A stretch of DNA of 64,000 bases from Algibacter marinivivus. GTDB taxonomy: Bacteria > Bacteroidota > Bacteroidia > Flavobacteriales > Flavobacteriaceae. Under the pieces are notes generated by a model that saw only the letters and a program-made list of their open reading frames with translations, had not been told where the DNA came from and ran no database searches. The position numbers were made by a program, and so were the translations under genes. The stretch spans positions 1,634,051-1,698,050 of the forward strand of contig NZ_QFRI01000001.1 of NCBI RefSeq assembly GCF_003143755.1, given 5' to 3'. Of the stretch, positions 34,435 to 43,123 are shown one piece after another (within the stretch, counting starts at the first letter, position 1; each line of letters starts with the position of its first letter).

Positions 34435-35910
34435 TTAATTATTATCCGAATACCCAACAGCTTCACCAATTAAGGTGGCACTGGTACAATTTTTAACTTT
34501 AACGTTTACAAATTCTCCCACTTTATAATTTACTTTAGGAAATACGCAAACTATACTTTGTGGTGTGCGACCAGACCATTGCGTATTTGATTTTTTTGAT
34601 TCTTTTTCAATCAAAACTTCTACGGTTTTATCAAGCCATTCTTTGGTTTTTATTTCGCTGTGAAGCCTTTGTAAATCAACAATATCTTGTAGTCTTCGTT
34701 TTTTAGTTTCTTCAGGGACATCATCTTCCATATTTCTTCCTGCCATGGTTCCTGGGCGTTCAGAATATTTATACATGTATCCAAAGTTGTATTTTACATA
34801 TTCCATTAGTGATACGGTGTCTTGAAAATCGGTTTCGTTTTCAGTTGGAAAACCAACAATCATATCTTGACTTATGGAGCAATCTGGAATAATTTTTCTG
34901 ATGTTATCAATTAAATCCATGTACTCTTTTCGTGTGTGCAAACGGTTCATTTCTTTTAAAATACGATTACTACCACTTTGCACTGGTAAATGGATGTGAT
35001 TACAAATATTATTGTATTTAGCCATAGTTTCAACAACATCTAAAGTTAAATCTTGTGGGTTTGATGTTGAAAAACGAATACGCATTTTTGGTTGTGCTTT
35101 GGCACATAGCTCTAATAAATTTGAAAAATTAACTGATGTTGCTTTTTGCATATCGGTTGCTTTTACAAAATCTTTTTTAAGACCGCCACCATACCATAAA
35201 TAACTATCTACGTTTTGACCAAGTAATGTAATTTCTTTATAGCCCTTGTTCCATAAATCGTTTACTTCTTCAATGATACTCTGCGGATCTCTACTGCGCT
35301 CTCTCCCTCTAGTAAAAGGCACTACACAAAAGGTGCACATATTATCGCAACCACGAGTAATAGATACAAAAGCAGTTACGCCGTTAGTGTTTAATCTTAC
35401 TGGTGAAACATCTCCATAAGTTTCCTCTTTTGAAAGAATAACGTTTATAGCGTCTCTACCTTCATCAACTTCAGCAAGTAAATTTGGTAAATCTTTGTAG
35501 GCATCTGGTCCAACAACTAAATCGACAATTTTTTCTTCTTCAAGAAATTTTGTTTTTAAACGTTCTGCCATACAACCCAATACACCAACTTTCATTTTCG
35601 GGTTGTGGTCACGTTTTACGGCATTATATTTTTGAAGACGTTTACGAACGGTTTGTTCTGCTTTATCTCTAATGGAGCAGGTGTTTACTAAAACTAAATC
35701 TGCTTCTTCTAGTTTTTGAGTAGTATTGAAACCTTGATTTGTTAAGATTGAAGCCACAATTTCACTATCGCTAAAATTCATAGCACAACCGTAACTTTCA
35801 ATAAAAAGCTTACGTTTATTACCTGCTTTTGGGTCTAAAGCTAAAGATTCACCTTGTTTATTTTCGTCTATTATTTTTTCCATAAATTGATTGATACTTC
35901 TATCGGTCAA
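34435..35910 (-). CDS. miaB: tRNA-2-methylthio-N6-dimethylallyladenosine synthase MiaB
   Basis: A 491-residue radical-SAM methylthiotransferase. The N-terminal UPF0004 domain has the first cluster cysteines (ESYGCAMNFSDSE, VNTCSIRDKAEQ, GVLGCMAERL). The radical-SAM motif CX3CX2C is CDNMCTFC followed by VPFTRGRERSR, and the C-terminal TRAM region includes VNVKVKNCTSATLIGEAVG. It adds methylthio to i6A37 in tRNAs reading UNN codons. Start at 35910 gives the normal length for flavobacterial MiaB, which has an N-terminal extension of about 25 residues. It heads the minus-strand operon. Confidence 0.97.
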   Translation of the reverse strand: MTDRSINQFMEKIIDENKQGESLALDPKAGNKRKLFIESYGCAMNFSDSEIVASILTNQGFNTTQKLEEADLVLVNTCSIRDKAEQTVRKRLQKYNAVKRDHNPKMKVGVLGCMAERLKTKFLEEEKIVDLVVGPDAYKDLPNLLAEVDEGRDAINVILSKEETYGDVSPVRLNTNGVTAFVSITRGCDNMCTFCVVPFTRGRERSRDPQSIIEEVNDLWNKGYKEITLLGQNVDSYLWYGGGLKKDFVKATDMQKATSVNFSNLLELCAKAQPKMRIRFSTSNPQDLTLDVVETMAKYNNICNHIHLPVQSGSNRILKEMNRLHTRKEYMDLIDNIRKIIPDCSISQDMIVGFPTENETDFQDTVSLMEYVKYNFGYMYKYSERPGTMAGRNMEDDVPEETKKRRLQDIVDLQRLHSEIKTKEWLDKTVEVLIEKESKKSNTQWSGRTPQSIVCVFPKVNYKVGEFVNVKVKNCTSATLIGEAVGYSDNN

Positions 35911-36049
35911 TAAGCATGCAAAGATACAATTTATTTATATTTTATGACAAAGTGGCAGTTTGATTTTGTAGTGTTTTCTTAATATTTTCACACAATTCAC
36001 GCAACCATAATTGAGTTTATGTATCTATTGTATAACAAACTTACCTCAA

Positions 36050-36502
36050 ATGAGAACCCTACTTAAAAAAATGTCTTTTACAATAGCTATCATGTTTTGT
36101 TCAATGAACATATTGTGTGAAGATTTAGATGAGCCAGATGTTTCAGGTAATTTATGTGATTATCAAGTTATTATTGATGAAGATTTGTATGGAAATTTAG
36201 AATCCTCATCTTTCGAATTTGTAAATGCTGAAATAATTGATGATTGCTTAAATATTGAATTAGGCGCTTCTGGTTGTGATGGGGCTAATTGGGAATTTAA
36301 ATTAGTCGATTCTGGTTCAATTACTGAATCTTCACCAGAGCAACGTTTTTTAAAGTTGCAACTTATAAATATTGAGTTGTGTGACGCTTTTTTTCAAACA
36401 TCTATATCTTTCGATCTTAAACCTATCAGAATTGAAAATGGGATAAATGAAATTATTCTTAATATTGATGGTCTGCAATCAGCATTAAATTATACCTATT
36501 AA
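36050..36502 (+). CDS. Exported small protein of unknown function
   Basis: About 150 residues from the ATG at 36050; a TTG start at 36011 would add 13 residues lacking signal character. A hydrophobic N-terminal segment (residues about 8-20) acts as signal peptide, followed by an acidic start (EDLDEPDVSG) and a mainly beta domain with several cysteines that could form disulfides (SGNLCDY, DDCLNIELGASGCDG, IELCDAFF). No clean lipobox is seen. It precedes the LVIVD lipoprotein by 11 bases on the same strand, so the two are likely expressed together. Family not recognised. Confidence 0.65.
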   Translation: MRTLLKKMSFTIAIMFCSMNILCEDLDEPDVSGNLCDYQVIIDEDLYGNLESSSFEFVNAEIIDDCLNIELGASGCDGANWEFKLVDSGSITESSPEQRFLKLQLINIELCDAFFQTSISFDLKPIRIENGINEIILNIDGLQSALNYTY

Positions 36503-36513
36503 AAAAATAAAAT

Positions 36514-37752
36514 ATGAAAATAAAATATCTTTTTTTGTCCCTAGTATTTTTAGTTGCTTTTTCTTGTGACGATAATGATGATGACTATGAATTTGTGCAA
36601 GTAGCAACACCAGAGTTAATGAGTAAAACGGCTTTTAGAAATTCAGTAGAAGTTACAGTTCCAAAAACCATTGAAGAACCTGGTAAAATTTATGTGTATA
36701 ACAATTATATTTTTGTTGGCGATGTAGATTCTGGAATACATGTTATAGATAATTCTAATCCTGAATCTCCTCAAGCAATTAAATTTATAGAAATTCCTGG
36801 TAACGAAGATATTTCTGTAAAAGATAATTTTTTATATGCGGATAGTGCCACAGATTTAGTGGTCTTTGATATTTCGGATATTAATAATGTGTCTATGGTT
36901 GAACGATTGAATGATGTTTTTAATGTTTATGATTATGATATTCCTGTTGAAGCTGATGATGTAGATTTTGGGAAGTTTGATTTTGAAGAAGACATTATAG
37001 TGGGATGGACATTAACTACAGAGCGTCGTAAAAAAGTTGATGATCGTCAAATAGATATTGCTCTTGAAGGAGATGTTTTAAACTCTAGTGCGGAGTCTAC
37101 GACAGGAACGGGAGGTTCTTTAGCAAGATTTCAGATTGTAGATAATTATATGTATGCCGTTGGTAATTACGAGATGGCTATTTTTAATATTCAAAATTTA
37201 AAAGAACCAGTACTTGCTAATACGCAGTATGCAGGTTGGAATATAGAAACGATGTTTCAAGCCGACGGATATCTATACCTTGGTAGTACTAATGGTATGT
37301 ATATTTATGATTTGGTTAATCCGTCTTCGCCAGAATTTGTTTCAGAGTTTGTGCATTGGGAAGGTTGTGATCCTGTGGTTGTAGATGGTGATTATGCATA
37401 TTTAACTTTACGAGGTGGTAATATTTGTGGTCAGTTAGAGAGTGTATTAGAAGTTATTGATATTAGTGATAAAGCAAACCCAGTGTTAGCTGAAAGGTAC
37501 GAATTGGAAAACCCTTATGGCTTAGGTTTTAAAAATAACATGCTTTACGTTTGTGATGGTACTGCTGGTTTAAAGTTGTTTGAGCGAGAAACACCAAAAG
37601 ATTTAAAACTAGTAAATACATTAAAAGATATTCAAGCAAAAGATGTAATTCCGTTGGAGAATAGCTTGATAATGATTGGTGGTAATACCTTGTATCAATA
37701 CGAATATATGGAAAACAACATTGGGCTAATAAGCTCATTCAAACTAAATTAA
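36514..37752 (+). CDS. LVIVD-repeat lipoprotein (predicted beta-propeller)
   Basis: A 412-residue lipoprotein: signal MKIKYLFLSLVFLVAFSC with acyl Cys18, then an Asp-rich linker (DDNDDDYE) acting as outer-membrane sorting and spacer. The body contains repeated units of the LVIVD type, with IYVYNNYIFVGDVDSGIHVID, FLYADSATDLVVFDISD, YMYAVGNYEMAIFNIQN, LYLGSTNGMYIYDLVNP, YAYLTLRGG...EVIDISD and MLYVCDGTAGLKLFE, about seven blades of a propeller. Such proteins are presumed surface-exposed binding proteins. Paired with the preceding small exported protein. A strong terminator follows. Confidence 0.85.
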   Translation: MKIKYLFLSLVFLVAFSCDDNDDDYEFVQVATPELMSKTAFRNSVEVTVPKTIEEPGKIYVYNNYIFVGDVDSGIHVIDNSNPESPQAIKFIEIPGNEDISVKDNFLYADSATDLVVFDISDINNVSMVERLNDVFNVYDYDIPVEADDVDFGKFDFEEDIIVGWTLTTERRKKVDDRQIDIALEGDVLNSSAESTTGTGGSLARFQIVDNYMYAVGNYEMAIFNIQNLKEPVLANTQYAGWNIETMFQADGYLYLGSTNGMYIYDLVNPSSPEFVSEFVHWEGCDPVVVDGDYAYLTLRGGNICGQLESVLEVIDISDKANPVLAERYELENPYGLGFKNNMLYVCDGTAGLKLFERETPKDLKLVNTLKDIQAKDVIPLENSLIMIGGNTLYQYEYMENNIGLISSFKLN

Positions 37753-37771
37753 ACTAAACAAATGTTGTTTT

Positions 37772-37797
37772 AAAAATCTGCTTTCGGGCAGATTTTT
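37772..37797 (+). terminator. Intrinsic terminator after the LVIVD lipoprotein
   Basis: AAAAATCTGC (37772-37781), 6-base loop TTTCGG, GCAGATTTTT (37788-37797), continuing as T's. Perfect 10-bp stem 19 bases after the stop codon. Confidence 0.88.
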
Positions 37798-37859
37798 TTG
37801 TTTATAATTGTAACTAATTTAGTGAAGTAATTACTTGTTAGATAACCAATCAATTGAAA

Positions 37860-38630
37860 ATGAATACATTTGAAAGTTTAGTAAAGAAGATAGAAAATGC
37901 TAAAGATTTAGAGTTTAGTAACCTTTTTGATAGCGTTATTGAATTGTTTAAAAAAGTATGGCTTAAAGGATTTTTAACCGTTTTGTTAATTGCAATTGTT
38001 GCTTTTTGTGCAAACATTTTGTTTTCTTTATTAGGCTTAGCATCAAATCAAACGCTTCTTTATGATGGTTTTGATTTAGAATTCTTTTTTAAATCTTATT
38101 CCGAGACAATAATCTATAACATACCGCAAGCGATTATTGTAAGTACTATGACGATGGCTTTTGTTGCAGCTTTTTACAGGATATGCAGACAACATGTTTT
38201 GGGAGAGGATGCTGTAGATGATTATTTTTATTTTTTAAAAAAAGGATACTTCTCTAAATTACTTATGCTGGGTCTAATACATACAGGTATTTCTGTATTG
38301 GCGCAATTTTTATTTATTCTACCAGCTATTTATGTATTTGTACCATTGGCATATTTTACTATTATTTTTGCTAACAATCCTAACTTAAGTGAAAGCGAAA
38401 TTGTTAAAGCTAGTTTTAGGCTTGGAAATAAAAAATGGCTTATTACTTTTGGGACTATGTTTGTTGCAGGACTTTTGGGGATGCTAGGAATTATAGGTTG
38501 TGGAATCGGGCTTTTATTTACTATTTCAATTGTGTATTTACCAGTATTTTTTATTTACAAAGAAGTAGTTGGTTTTGAAGATACAAGTGAAATTGAACAA
38601 ATTGGTGTTAGAGATGATTCAGATTATTAA
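37860..38630 (+). CDS. Polytopic membrane protein, tandem paralogue 1
   Basis: A 256-residue protein from the ATG at 37860 (a TTG six bases upstream is in frame but unlikely). A cytoplasmic amphipathic start (about 1-40, IENAKDLEFSNLFDSVIELFKKVWLKG) is followed by about five or six membrane helices. The C-terminal half has the conserved FRLGNKKWLITFGTMFVAGLLG segment shared with the next gene. It is clearly homologous to the protein encoded at 38649-39416 along its whole length. Resembles general glycerophosphoryl/membrane-shuttle type integral proteins only in topology. Function unknown. Confidence 0.75.
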   Translation: MNTFESLVKKIENAKDLEFSNLFDSVIELFKKVWLKGFLTVLLIAIVAFCANILFSLLGLASNQTLLYDGFDLEFFFKSYSETIIYNIPQAIIVSTMTMAFVAAFYRICRQHVLGEDAVDDYFYFLKKGYFSKLLMLGLIHTGISVLAQFLFILPAIYVFVPLAYFTIIFANNPNLSESEIVKASFRLGNKKWLITFGTMFVAGLLGMLGIIGCGIGLLFTISIVYLPVFFIYKEVVGFEDTSEIEQIGVRDDSDY

Positions 38631-38648
38631 TATTTAAGCAAATTTATA

Positions 38649-39416
38649 ATGAATACTTTGGAAACTTTATCAAGCAAAATTGAAAGTGCTAAAGAGTTGG
38701 ACTTTGGCGATATTTTTAATAAGTCGATTGAACTTTTTAAAAAGGTTTGGTTGCAAGGATTAGTAACTTTATTATTAACTATTGTATTAATGATTCCTTT
38801 TTATATCATTATGTATTTACCTTTAATAGCTTTCGGTTTTATGGATCCGGAATCTTTTCAACAAGGGGGAGAGCCAGATATGGCATTTTTAATTCCTTTC
38901 TATTTGTTTATGCTTGTATTTATGTTTTTCGCAATGATTATTGGTTTTGGCTTAAAGTCTGCATTTTACAGGATATGTAAATCTAAAGATTTGAATGAAG
39001 CGTCTTCTGATGACTATTTTTATTTCTTTAAAAAACCATATTTAGGAAAAACTATAAAATTAGCGGCTATGACTTTTGGAATTAGTTTAGTTGCAGCATT
39101 GCTCTGCTTTTTTCCTATCATTTATGTTATGGTGCCTATTGCATTAATAAATGTAATTTATGCTTTTAATCCTGATATGGAAGCTTCAGATATTGTAAAA
39201 GTAGGGTTTAAATTAGGTAACAAAAAATGGCTAATAACCTTTGGTTTAATGTTTGTAGCAGGTCTTCTGGCGCAAATAGTAGGGATGGTAATGTGTTTTA
39301 TTGGTGTGTTTGTTACAGCCTCATTTGCAGCAATACCCTTATATTACATCTATAAGGAATCAATTGGATTGAATGAACAAAATGCAATTGACGAAATAGG
39401 TACAGTTTCTGAATAA
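38649..39416 (+). CDS. Polytopic membrane protein, tandem paralogue 2
   Basis: A 255-residue membrane protein with the same layout as its neighbour: N-terminal IESAKELDFGDIFNKSIELFKKVWLQG, a YRICKSKDL...DDYFYFFKKPYLGK loop (compare YRICRQHVL...DDYFYFLKKGYFSK upstream), and the shared KLGNKKWLITFGLMFVAGLL region. The two genes are 18 bases apart, a recent-looking but diverged tandem duplication, probably forming a heteromeric or redundant pair. The middle loop carries an insertion (DPESFQQGGEPDM) not present in paralogue 1. Function unknown. Confidence 0.75.
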   Translation: MNTLETLSSKIESAKELDFGDIFNKSIELFKKVWLQGLVTLLLTIVLMIPFYIIMYLPLIAFGFMDPESFQQGGEPDMAFLIPFYLFMLVFMFFAMIIGFGLKSAFYRICKSKDLNEASSDDYFYFFKKPYLGKTIKLAAMTFGISLVAALLCFFPIIYVMVPIALINVIYAFNPDMEASDIVKVGFKLGNKKWLITFGLMFVAGLLAQIVGMVMCFIGVFVTASFAAIPLYYIYKESIGLNEQNAIDEIGTVSE

Positions 39417-39556
39417 TATTTAGCATTTTTTAAAGTTTAAAGAGTCATGTCTTATTGAGATTATGACTCTTCGTTCTTTAATTAATAGAGTAAGATAGTT
39501 GTGCTAATATAATACGACAAAAACATACTGATTTTAATTGAAATTAGTTTTTACAT

Positions 39557-40498
39557 ATGCCAAAATTAATTCAAAAACTAAATGAAGCTCTATTTGTAAA
39601 GAATAGTATTTTTTTAGTTTTTCTATTGTATTCCAATTTTATAGAATCGCAAAATCAACAAATAGATTTAACAATAAGTAATGATAAATTTGTTTTTATA
39701 GATCGTTATTATACAAGTGGTTTACATCTTTCTTATCGAAAGGGATTGAAGCAAAATTTTATATTCACAAAACAAGAAGACAATAAATTACAATTAAATA
39801 TTACTGTTGGAAATGAAACATATACGCCAACAAATCTTAATTCTTTTGATAATAGAGATTTTGATCGTCCTTATGCTGGTTGGCTTTTTGGTAAACTAGA
39901 GCTGGGTAGAATAAAGAAAAAATCAGCTTTATTTTTTGCAGTTGAATCTGGTGTTACTGGAGAAGAATCTTTGGCAGGTAAACTACAAATTAGGCTTCAT
40001 GAGTTTTTAAACATAGGGAGTAGACCTACTTGGGCAGACGAAATAGCTTATAAATGGCTTTTTAATTTTAAAGCTTCAAAAATATATGATTTTCAACTTA
40101 ACAATAAAAACAGCATTCAAAATCAAATTGAAGCAAGCTTAGGTAGTAAAGACACTTATATTATGAATAATCTTGTTTACTTCTTTGGAAAATTTAATGA
40201 TTTACAAAACTCATCTCGTTTAAACTTAGTTGATAATAGTCAGAACAAAGAATTTTATGGGTTTATTTTAGCAGGTTATAAATATGTATTGTTAAACACT
40301 TTAATACAAGGAAGTCCTTTTGATGATGATGATCCTTTTACATCCATATCAACACAAAGTGTTTTTAAACTAAGTGCAGGAGCTGTTTTAAAAACGAAAA
40401 AGAACATTATTAAATTAGGATACTATTTTAATACTAAAGAGACACCGTTGTCTACTTCGCATACTTATGGTGCATTAACTTTTGGATTTAGTTTTTAA
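39557..40498 (+). CDS. LpxR-family lipid A 3-O-deacylase (outer membrane)
   Basis: A 313-residue protein with a long N-terminal region and signal-like helix (about 16-30, cut near FIESQNQ). It matches the LpxR family: ISNDKFVFIDRYYTSGLHLSY near the start (the conserved Asn-Asp pair), GNETYTPTNLN...FDRPYAGWLFGKLELG, and a LQIRLHEFLN segment with a conserved His. Ends in TFGFSF, a terminal aromatic strand. LpxR removes a 3-O-acyloxyacyl chain from lipid A in the outer membrane. The Asn, Asp and His seen agree with the known Salmonella catalytic site; the Glu equivalent could not be fixed with confidence. Confidence 0.8.
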   Translation: MPKLIQKLNEALFVKNSIFLVFLLYSNFIESQNQQIDLTISNDKFVFIDRYYTSGLHLSYRKGLKQNFIFTKQEDNKLQLNITVGNETYTPTNLNSFDNRDFDRPYAGWLFGKLELGRIKKKSALFFAVESGVTGEESLAGKLQIRLHEFLNIGSRPTWADEIAYKWLFNFKASKIYDFQLNNKNSIQNQIEASLGSKDTYIMNNLVYFFGKFNDLQNSSRLNLVDNSQNKEFYGFILAGYKYVLLNTLIQGSPFDDDDPFTSISTQSVFKLSAGAVLKTKKNIIKLGYYFNTKETPLSTSHTYGALTFGFSF

Positions 40499-40581
40499 GT
40501 TAAAAGGAAGCTTTTATAGATATAATAGTCAAAATATTGGTTAAAACGCATTCAAATTAGTGAGATAAACTTTTTTTGATA

Positions 40582-40589
40582 TACATTTG
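40582..40589 (+). promoter_or_regulatory. Candidate -7 promoter element of topA (TACATTTG)
   Basis: Exact TAnnTTTG match 19 bases before the topA ATG. No TTG at the correct -33 distance. Confidence 0.4.
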
Positions 40590-40608
40590 TAGCTTCAAAA
40601 AATGAAGT

Positions 40609-43116
40609 ATGGCGAAGAATTTAGTAATAGTAGAGTCACCTGCTAAGGCAAAAACCATTGAAAAATTTCTAGGAAAAGATTTTAAAGTAGAATCTAGTTT
40701 TGGGCATATTGCCGATTTACCTTCTAAGGAATTGGGTGTAGATGTTGATGGTGATTTTAAACCTAAGTACGAAGTTTCAAAAGATAAAAAGGCAGTTGTA
40801 AAAAAGCTGAGAGATCTTGCAAAAAAAGCTGAAATGGTTTGGTTAGCAAGTGATGAGGATCGAGAAGGAGAGGCTATTGCGTGGCATTTAGCAGAAACTT
40901 TAAAATTAGATAAAGACAAAACAAAACGTATTGTTTTTCATGAGATTACTAAAGGTGCTATTTTAAAAGCTATTGAAAACCCAAGAGGTATTGATTATGA
41001 TTTAGTAGATGCGCAACAGGCACGTCGTGTATTAGATAGAATTGTAGGGTATGAATTGTCTCCGGTACTTTGGAGAAAAGTAAAAGGAGGTTTATCTGCA
41101 GGTCGTGTACAATCGGTTTCTGTGCGATTAATTGTTGAGAAGGAAAGAGAAATTCAAGGGTTTAAACCTGTTGCATCTTATAGAATTGATGCGGAATTTT
41201 CAAATGAAGATGGGCAAACGTTTAAAGCGAAACTTCCAAAGAATTTTTCAACTAAAGCAGAAGCACAAAAATTTTTAGAGCAAAATGCTTCAGCAGATTT
41301 TAAAGTTGCAGATTTAACAAAAAAACCTGCAAAAAAATCCCCAGCTGCACCATTTACAACATCAACATTACAACAAGAAGCATCTCGTAAATTATATTTT
41401 TCAGTAAGTAAAACCATGACTATGGCACAACGCCTTTATGAAGCAGGTTTAATTACTTATATGAGAACCGATAGTGTAAACTTATCTGATGAGGCAAAAA
41501 AAGGAGCGGAGGCAGAAATAAAAAATGCCTATGGAGAAGAATATAGCGAGCCAAGAAACTATAAAGGAAAATCTAAAGGTGCTCAAGAAGCGCATGAGGC
41601 TATACGTCCAACAAATTTTGCAACGCACTCAGTAACTATTGATAGAGATCAAGCGCGTTTGTATGATTTAATCTGGAAACGTGCAATTGCATCACAAATG
41701 AGCGAAGCAGAATTAGAGCGTACTAATGTAAAAATAAGTGCTTCAACACATAACGAAAATTTCACTGCTAACGGAGAGGTTATCACGTTTGACGGATTCT
41801 TGAAGGTGTATTTAGAAGGAACCGATGATGAGGATGTTGAGCAAGATGGAATGTTGCCAGCAATGAGAACTAATGAGACATTGCTAAATAATTATATTAC
41901 TGCAACAGAACGTTATACACGTCCACCAGCTCGATTTACTGAAGCATCATTAGTTAAGAAATTAGAAGAATTGGGTATTGGTCGTCCGTCTACTTATGCG
42001 CCAACCATTTCAACCATTCAAAACAGGAATTATATTGAAAAAGGTACTGTTGAAGGTGTAGAACGAAATTATTCTCAACTCACTTTACAGTTAGGAGAAG
42101 TAAAAGATAAAACGCTTTCTGAAAAAGTAGGATCAGATAAAGGAAAACTTGTTCCTACTGATATTGGAATGATTGTAACTGACTTTTTAGTAAATCATTT
42201 TGATGCTATTTTAGATTATAACTTCACTGCTAAAGTTGAAGCCGATTTTGATGAGATTGCAGAAGGAAAGGAAGATTGGACTAAAATGATGAAATCGTTT
42301 TATAAAGAATTTCATCCTGTAGTTGAAGATGTAAAAGAAAATGCAGATAGAGAATCAGGAGAGCGTATTTTAGGTGAAGACCCAAAAACTGGACGTCGTG
42401 TAAGTGTGCGTTTAGGCAAGTTTGGACCTATGGTACAAATAGGAACTGTTGATGATGAAGAAAAACCTCAATTTGCAAGTTTAAGCCCAGACCAACAATT
42501 AGGTAGCATTACCTATGAAGAAGCTATGGATTTATTTCAGCTTCCTAAAACCTTAGGTAATTATGAGGGCGAAGAAGTACAAGTAAATAATGGTCGTTTT
42601 GGGCCTTATGTCAAGTTTGGTAGCGCTTTTGTTTCGCTTCCTAAAGGTGTAGATCCATTAAGTGTAGAGCTAGATGATGCTATTGTTTTAATTAAAGAAA
42701 AACAAAAAGCAGATGCGCCAATATATATGTATAAAGATTTACCAGTACAAAAAGGTAAAGGACGTTTTGGACCATTTATTAAGTGGAATAATATGTTTAT
42801 TAACGTTAACAAAAAATATGATTGGGATAATTTATCTGATGATGATATTGTTGAGTTAATAGAAGTTAAAATCCAAAAAGAAATAGATAAGGTTATACAT
42901 AATTGGGAAGATGAAGGTATTCGTGTTGAAAAAGCCCGTTGGGGAAGACATAACGTTATCAAAGGAAAAGTAAAAGTAGAACTTGCTAAAACGGTTGATG
43001 TTTCAGAAATGACTTTGGAGGAAGCAAAAGGTATTATTGAAGCCAATGCTCCAAAAAAGAAAGCTACTAAAAGAAAAACCACAGCAAAAAAGAAAGCACC
43101 AGCAAAAAAGAAATAA
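40609..43116 (+). CDS. topA: DNA topoisomerase I
   Basis: An 835-residue type IA topoisomerase. N-terminal TOPRIM: MAKNLVIVESPAKAKTIEKFLG and ASDEDREGEAIAWHLAE. The catalytic Tyr is in LITYMRTDSVNLSD (about residue 285). The C-terminal region has repeat domains with GRFGPYVKFG and GRFGPFIKWNN, and no Cys4 zinc fingers are visible. Ends in a long Lys-rich tail (KKKATKRKTTAKKKAPAKKK) that may bind DNA. It relaxes negative supercoils. It lies 7 bases before the degenerate arginase-fold gene on the same strand. Confidence 0.97.
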   Translation: MAKNLVIVESPAKAKTIEKFLGKDFKVESSFGHIADLPSKELGVDVDGDFKPKYEVSKDKKAVVKKLRDLAKKAEMVWLASDEDREGEAIAWHLAETLKLDKDKTKRIVFHEITKGAILKAIENPRGIDYDLVDAQQARRVLDRIVGYELSPVLWRKVKGGLSAGRVQSVSVRLIVEKEREIQGFKPVASYRIDAEFSNEDGQTFKAKLPKNFSTKAEAQKFLEQNASADFKVADLTKKPAKKSPAAPFTTSTLQQEASRKLYFSVSKTMTMAQRLYEAGLITYMRTDSVNLSDEAKKGAEAEIKNAYGEEYSEPRNYKGKSKGAQEAHEAIRPTNFATHSVTIDRDQARLYDLIWKRAIASQMSEAELERTNVKISASTHNENFTANGEVITFDGFLKVYLEGTDDEDVEQDGMLPAMRTNETLLNNYITATERYTRPPARFTEASLVKKLEELGIGRPSTYAPTISTIQNRNYIEKGTVEGVERNYSQLTLQLGEVKDKTLSEKVGSDKGKLVPTDIGMIVTDFLVNHFDAILDYNFTAKVEADFDEIAEGKEDWTKMMKSFYKEFHPVVEDVKENADRESGERILGEDPKTGRRVSVRLGKFGPMVQIGTVDDEEKPQFASLSPDQQLGSITYEEAMDLFQLPKTLGNYEGEEVQVNNGRFGPYVKFGSAFVSLPKGVDPLSVELDDAIVLIKEKQKADAPIYMYKDLPVQKGKGRFGPFIKWNNMFINVNKKYDWDNLSDDDIVELIEVKIQKEIDKVIHNWEDEGIRVEKARWGRHNVIKGKVKVELAKTVDVSEMTLEEAKGIIEANAPKKKATKRKTTAKKKAPAKKK

Positions 43117-43123
43117 ATAGTAC

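Noticed and set aside
42606-43082. A 158-codon frame antisense to the 3' end of topA
   Set aside because: It is the complement of the Lys-rich tail and adjacent repeat domains of topA; no family resemblance.
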